Below are positions 61,934 to 64,000 of a stretch of 64,000 bases of DNA, piece after piece. Within the stretch, counting starts at the first letter, position 1, and every line of letters starts with the position of its first letter. A model generated the notes under the pieces. That model ran no database searches, was not told where the DNA came from, and saw only the letters and a program-made list of their open reading frames with translations. Origin of the DNA: JBCBGF01 sp039820585 (GTDB lineage Bacteria > Pseudomonadota > Alphaproteobacteria > Rhodobacterales > Rhodobacteraceae); contig JBCBPV010000004.1 in assembly GCA_039820585.1 (NCBI GenBank), forward strand, positions 29,091 to 93,090, in the 5' to 3' direction. The position numbers and the translations under genes are program-made.

Positions 61934-62710
61934 TCAAAGACACAACAGCTCAATTCGCCCCGCGGCTTTCAAAAGCTGCGGCAACGTATCGGCAAGGCTT
62001 GCGATGCTGTGCCGTTGCACCGGCGCATGGATGGACAGGGTGGTCAGCAGCCGCCCCTCACTGTCCTTGATCGGCACCGCAATCGCGGCCATGCCATCCA
62101 TGAACTCTTCATCATCCGACGCATACCCGCGCTGCCGCGTCTCGGACAGTTCCGCCCGCAAGGCGTCCGTTTCAGTGATCGTCTGGTCGGTCTGCGCAGG
62201 CAGATCCAGCCACGACATCAACCGTTTGAACTTGTCCGCGCGCAGCGACGACAGGTACATCTTTCCGCTTGCCGTGCAATGGAACGGCACCTGCGTGCCC
62301 ACGGGCAACTGAATGCGCAGCGGCCAATGGGTTTCCACGCGGTCAAGATACACCATCCCGTAACGCGCGGGCGCCGCCAGATTGCAGGTCTCGCCCACCT
62401 CTTCGGCCAGCGCCTTCATCACCATCAACCGCTCGGTCCGCACCCGTTGCGATGACAGGGTGTTCCCGCTCAGCTTCCGCAACCGCCGCCCCGGACCATA
62501 GGACCGGCCATCAACATCGCGCTGCAGAAACCCTTCATCCTCCGCCGTGGTCAGCAGCCGATGCACCGTGGGCTTGGGCAACCCCAGCGCATCGGACAGG
62601 GCGCCGGGCGTCACCGGCACGCCCGCGCGCGCGACCTCTTCAATGATCAAAAGCAGCCGAAGATTGGTTGGTATCTGCGCGTGCGTCCCGACGTCGGCAT
62701 CATCTGGCAT
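61934..62710 (-). CDS. IclR family transcriptional regulator
   Basis: The 258-residue protein has an N-terminal winged helix (VTPGALSDALGLPKPTVHRLL) and the IclR effector domain with GETCNLA, IPVGTQVPFHCTASG and SDDEEF. It lies 9 bp downstream of the TRAP permease gene on the same strand and probably shares its transcript. It is a likely local regulator of transport or of the suy operon. Confidence 0.9.
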   Translation of the reverse strand: MPDDADVGTHAQIPTNLRLLLIIEEVARAGVPVTPGALSDALGLPKPTVHRLLTTAEDEGFLQRDVDGRSYGPGRRLRKLSGNTLSSQRVRTERLMVMKALAEEVGETCNLAAPARYGMVYLDRVETHWPLRIQLPVGTQVPFHCTASGKMYLSSLRADKFKRLMSWLDLPAQTDQTITETDALRAELSETRQRGYASDDEEFMDGMAAIAVPIKDSEGRLLTTLSIHAPVQRHSIASLADTLPQLLKAAGRIELLCL

Positions 62711-62719
62711 GGGTCTTGG

Positions 62720-64000
62720 TTACCGGTCGGGCAAAAGGAACAGGGCAAGCTCTGGCGTAAGCGATACCAACACCCAAACGCTGATCAGTGCAAACAGGTA
62801 GGGCACGGTGTACCGTAAAAGCCTGAAATATGGGACGCCCGTGACACCCGATGCCACATAAAGGTTCAGCCCGTAAGGCGGCGTGATAAATCCGATGGAC
62901 GCGCCCACCAGGAAGATGACCGAGAAGTGGATCGGATCAACACCCACGCTGGCTGCAATCGGCGCCAGGATCGGGGCAAGGATGATGGTCACCGGCAGCG
63001 ATTCCAACACCATGCCAGAGAAGAAGACGATCACCATCGCGGTGAACAGCACCGCATAGTACCCACCCATCGACGTGACGAAATCACCGATCACCTGCTG
63101 GGCCCCCAGAAGCGACAGGATCTGTTGCATCACCACCGACACCGCAATCAGCGGCGCAAGGATGCCCGTGATCTCGGCTGACCGCATGGTGATCCCCGGT
63201 ATCTGGCGCAGGGTGAAGCCTTCGACCACCAACATTTCGCCATAGCTTTTCTCTTCCCACGTCTTGTCAGATCTCAGGCTCAGCACCCGTGTCACCACCC
63301 AGGACAAAAGCCCCGCGATGATGCAGAAACCCACGGTCACCCCCGCCGCCTCGGTCGGGGAAAACTTGCCGGTATAGATGCCCCAAAGCACAAGGCCGAT
63401 GGCAAAGAACCCCAGCCAGGCCCCGAAGGCGGTTTTCAGAACCCGGTTCAGTTGCAGCGGGATCAGATAACCCCAACCGTTGATCCGGCAGATGATCCAA
63501 CAGGCCAGCTGCATCCCGATCACCATCAACGCACCAGGAATGATCCCCGCCACGAACAGGTCCGAGATCGGCAGGTTCATCAAGAACCCGTAGACGATGA
63601 AGATAATCGACGGCGGGATGATGATCCCCACAGTCCCACCAGCGGCAGCGGTCGCGGCCGAGAAGCGCTCATCATATCCACCCTTCACCATCTCGGGGTG
63701 CAGCATCGACCCGATGGTCGCCGTGGTGGCCGAGTTCGAGCCGGAGATCGCCGCAAAGAGCCCGCAGGCCGCGAGGCTCGCCATGGCCAGACCGCCCCGG
63801 ATCCAGCCCAGACAGGCATAGGCGAAATCCGACAGCCGCCGCGCGATGCCCGAGCGGTTGATCAGGTCACCGGTGAGGATAAAGAGTGGCATGGCCAGCA
63901 GGGCAAAACCGTCGGTGAACACGTCCTGCAAGGCAGCACCCATGTTCAGCAATTGCAGGTCCAGCACAAAGGACATGCCGATCACCCAGTAGGCGATGAC
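62720..64000 (-). CDS. TRAP transporter large permease (5' end cut by window edge)
   Basis: The frame is open from the right edge through a stop at 62720, giving at least 426 residues. It has the DctM/SiaT pattern: MPLFILTGDLINRSGIARR, FAAISGSNSATTATIG, and the last third with GFITPPYGLNLYVASGV. It forms the Na+-driven channel of a TRAP importer. By context it may import sulfopropanediol or sulfolactate, as do HpsKLM-type systems. The binding protein and small permease should lie beyond the right edge. Confidence 0.92.
   Translation of the reverse strand, partial: VIAYWVIGMSFVLDLQLLNMGAALQDVFTDGFALLAMPLFILTGDLINRSGIARRLSDFAYACLGWIRGGLAMASLAACGLFAAISGSNSATTATIGSMLHPEMVKGGYDERFSAATAAAGGTVGIIIPPSIIFIVYGFLMNLPISDLFVAGIIPGALMVIGMQLACWIICRINGWGYLIPLQLNRVLKTAFGAWLGFFAIGLVLWGIYTGKFSPTEAAGVTVGFCIIAGLLSWVVTRVLSLRSDKTWEEKSYGEMLVVEGFTLRQIPGITMRSAEITGILAPLIAVSVVMQQILSLLGAQQVIGDFVTSMGGYYAVLFTAMVIVFFSGMVLESLPVTIILAPILAPIAASVGVDPIHFSVIFLVGASIGFITPPYGLNLYVASGVTGVPYFRLLRYTVPYLFALISVWVLVSLTPELALFLLPDR

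Noticed and set aside
1..64000. CRISPR array, insertion sequence or prophage
   Set aside because: No regularly spaced repeats, transposase, integrase or phage structural genes were found on either strand.

Overview
The window is a 64 kb piece of a GC-rich, gene-dense chromosome. It most likely comes from a marine Rhodobacteraceae (Roseobacter-group) alphaproteobacterium. The evidence is the set of gene neighbourhoods: fabI-fabB-fabA divergent from an Irr-type Fur regulator, a CycM-like membrane-anchored cytochrome c, dnaX-ybaB-recR next to the SRP RNA, a compact pob/pca cluster, and a sulfopropanediol/sulfolactate (hps/suy/com) cluster beside a TRAP transporter. I found no IS element, prophage or CRISPR array. 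No gap between genes exceeds about 300 bases, and many neighbouring genes overlap by 1-13 bp.

Layout. 1-4350: an RsmC-like methyltransferase (cut by the window edge), clpS, a HAD hydrolase, a D,D-carboxypeptidase fused to a SPOR domain, and an AT-richer Imm50-like orphan. 4397-10905: a complete yejABEF peptide ABC importer and cytochrome c. 11021-18363: pheA, an SRPBCC protein, nudC, a periplasmic 2',3'-cyclic phosphodiesterase/3'-nucleotidase, and a three-gene NMT1/SsuA-type ABC importer. 18351-20018: an orphan ATPase with an AT-rich repeat block upstream, then ffs and a small membrane protein. 20185-25287: dnaX, ybaB, recR, and a MoxR-type ATPase paired with a VWA-like protein.

26083-38226 is one uninterrupted minus-strand run. 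It starts with a 2-haloacid-dehalogenase-like protein, an alpha/beta hydrolase, a PLP dehydratase and a nuclease-like protein, continues with pobA-pcaD-pcaC-pcaH-pcaG-BKACE-pcaB, and ends with an MFS exporter and an enolase-superfamily enzyme. Together pobA/pcaHGBCD take 4-hydroxybenzoate to 3-oxoadipate. The BKACE gene sits where the CoA-transferase/thiolase genes would be expected. 38286-43400: a serine hydrolase, fabA-fabB-fabI, irr and an N-formylglutamate amidohydrolase. 43454-47875: tRNA-Val, rpmJ, an ABC-2 exporter, a GT-like protein and miaB. 47872-54557: a compact minus-strand operon (SPOR lipoprotein, dacC, tmk, holB, tatD, MBL hydrolase, AEC transporter) and tRNA-Ser.

54958-64000 is a catabolic island. 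A LacI-type regulator has a perfect 16-bp operator in front of a divergent operon of hpsN, SDR, MDR, suyA, suyB and comC. Running towards it on the other strand are an IclR regulator and a TRAP large permease that is cut by the window end. The predicted flow is dihydroxypropanesulfonate to sulfolactate to pyruvate plus sulfite. The most interesting items are this sulfonate island and its regulation, the BKACE-containing pca cluster, and the orphan ATPase with its repeat-rich upstream region.
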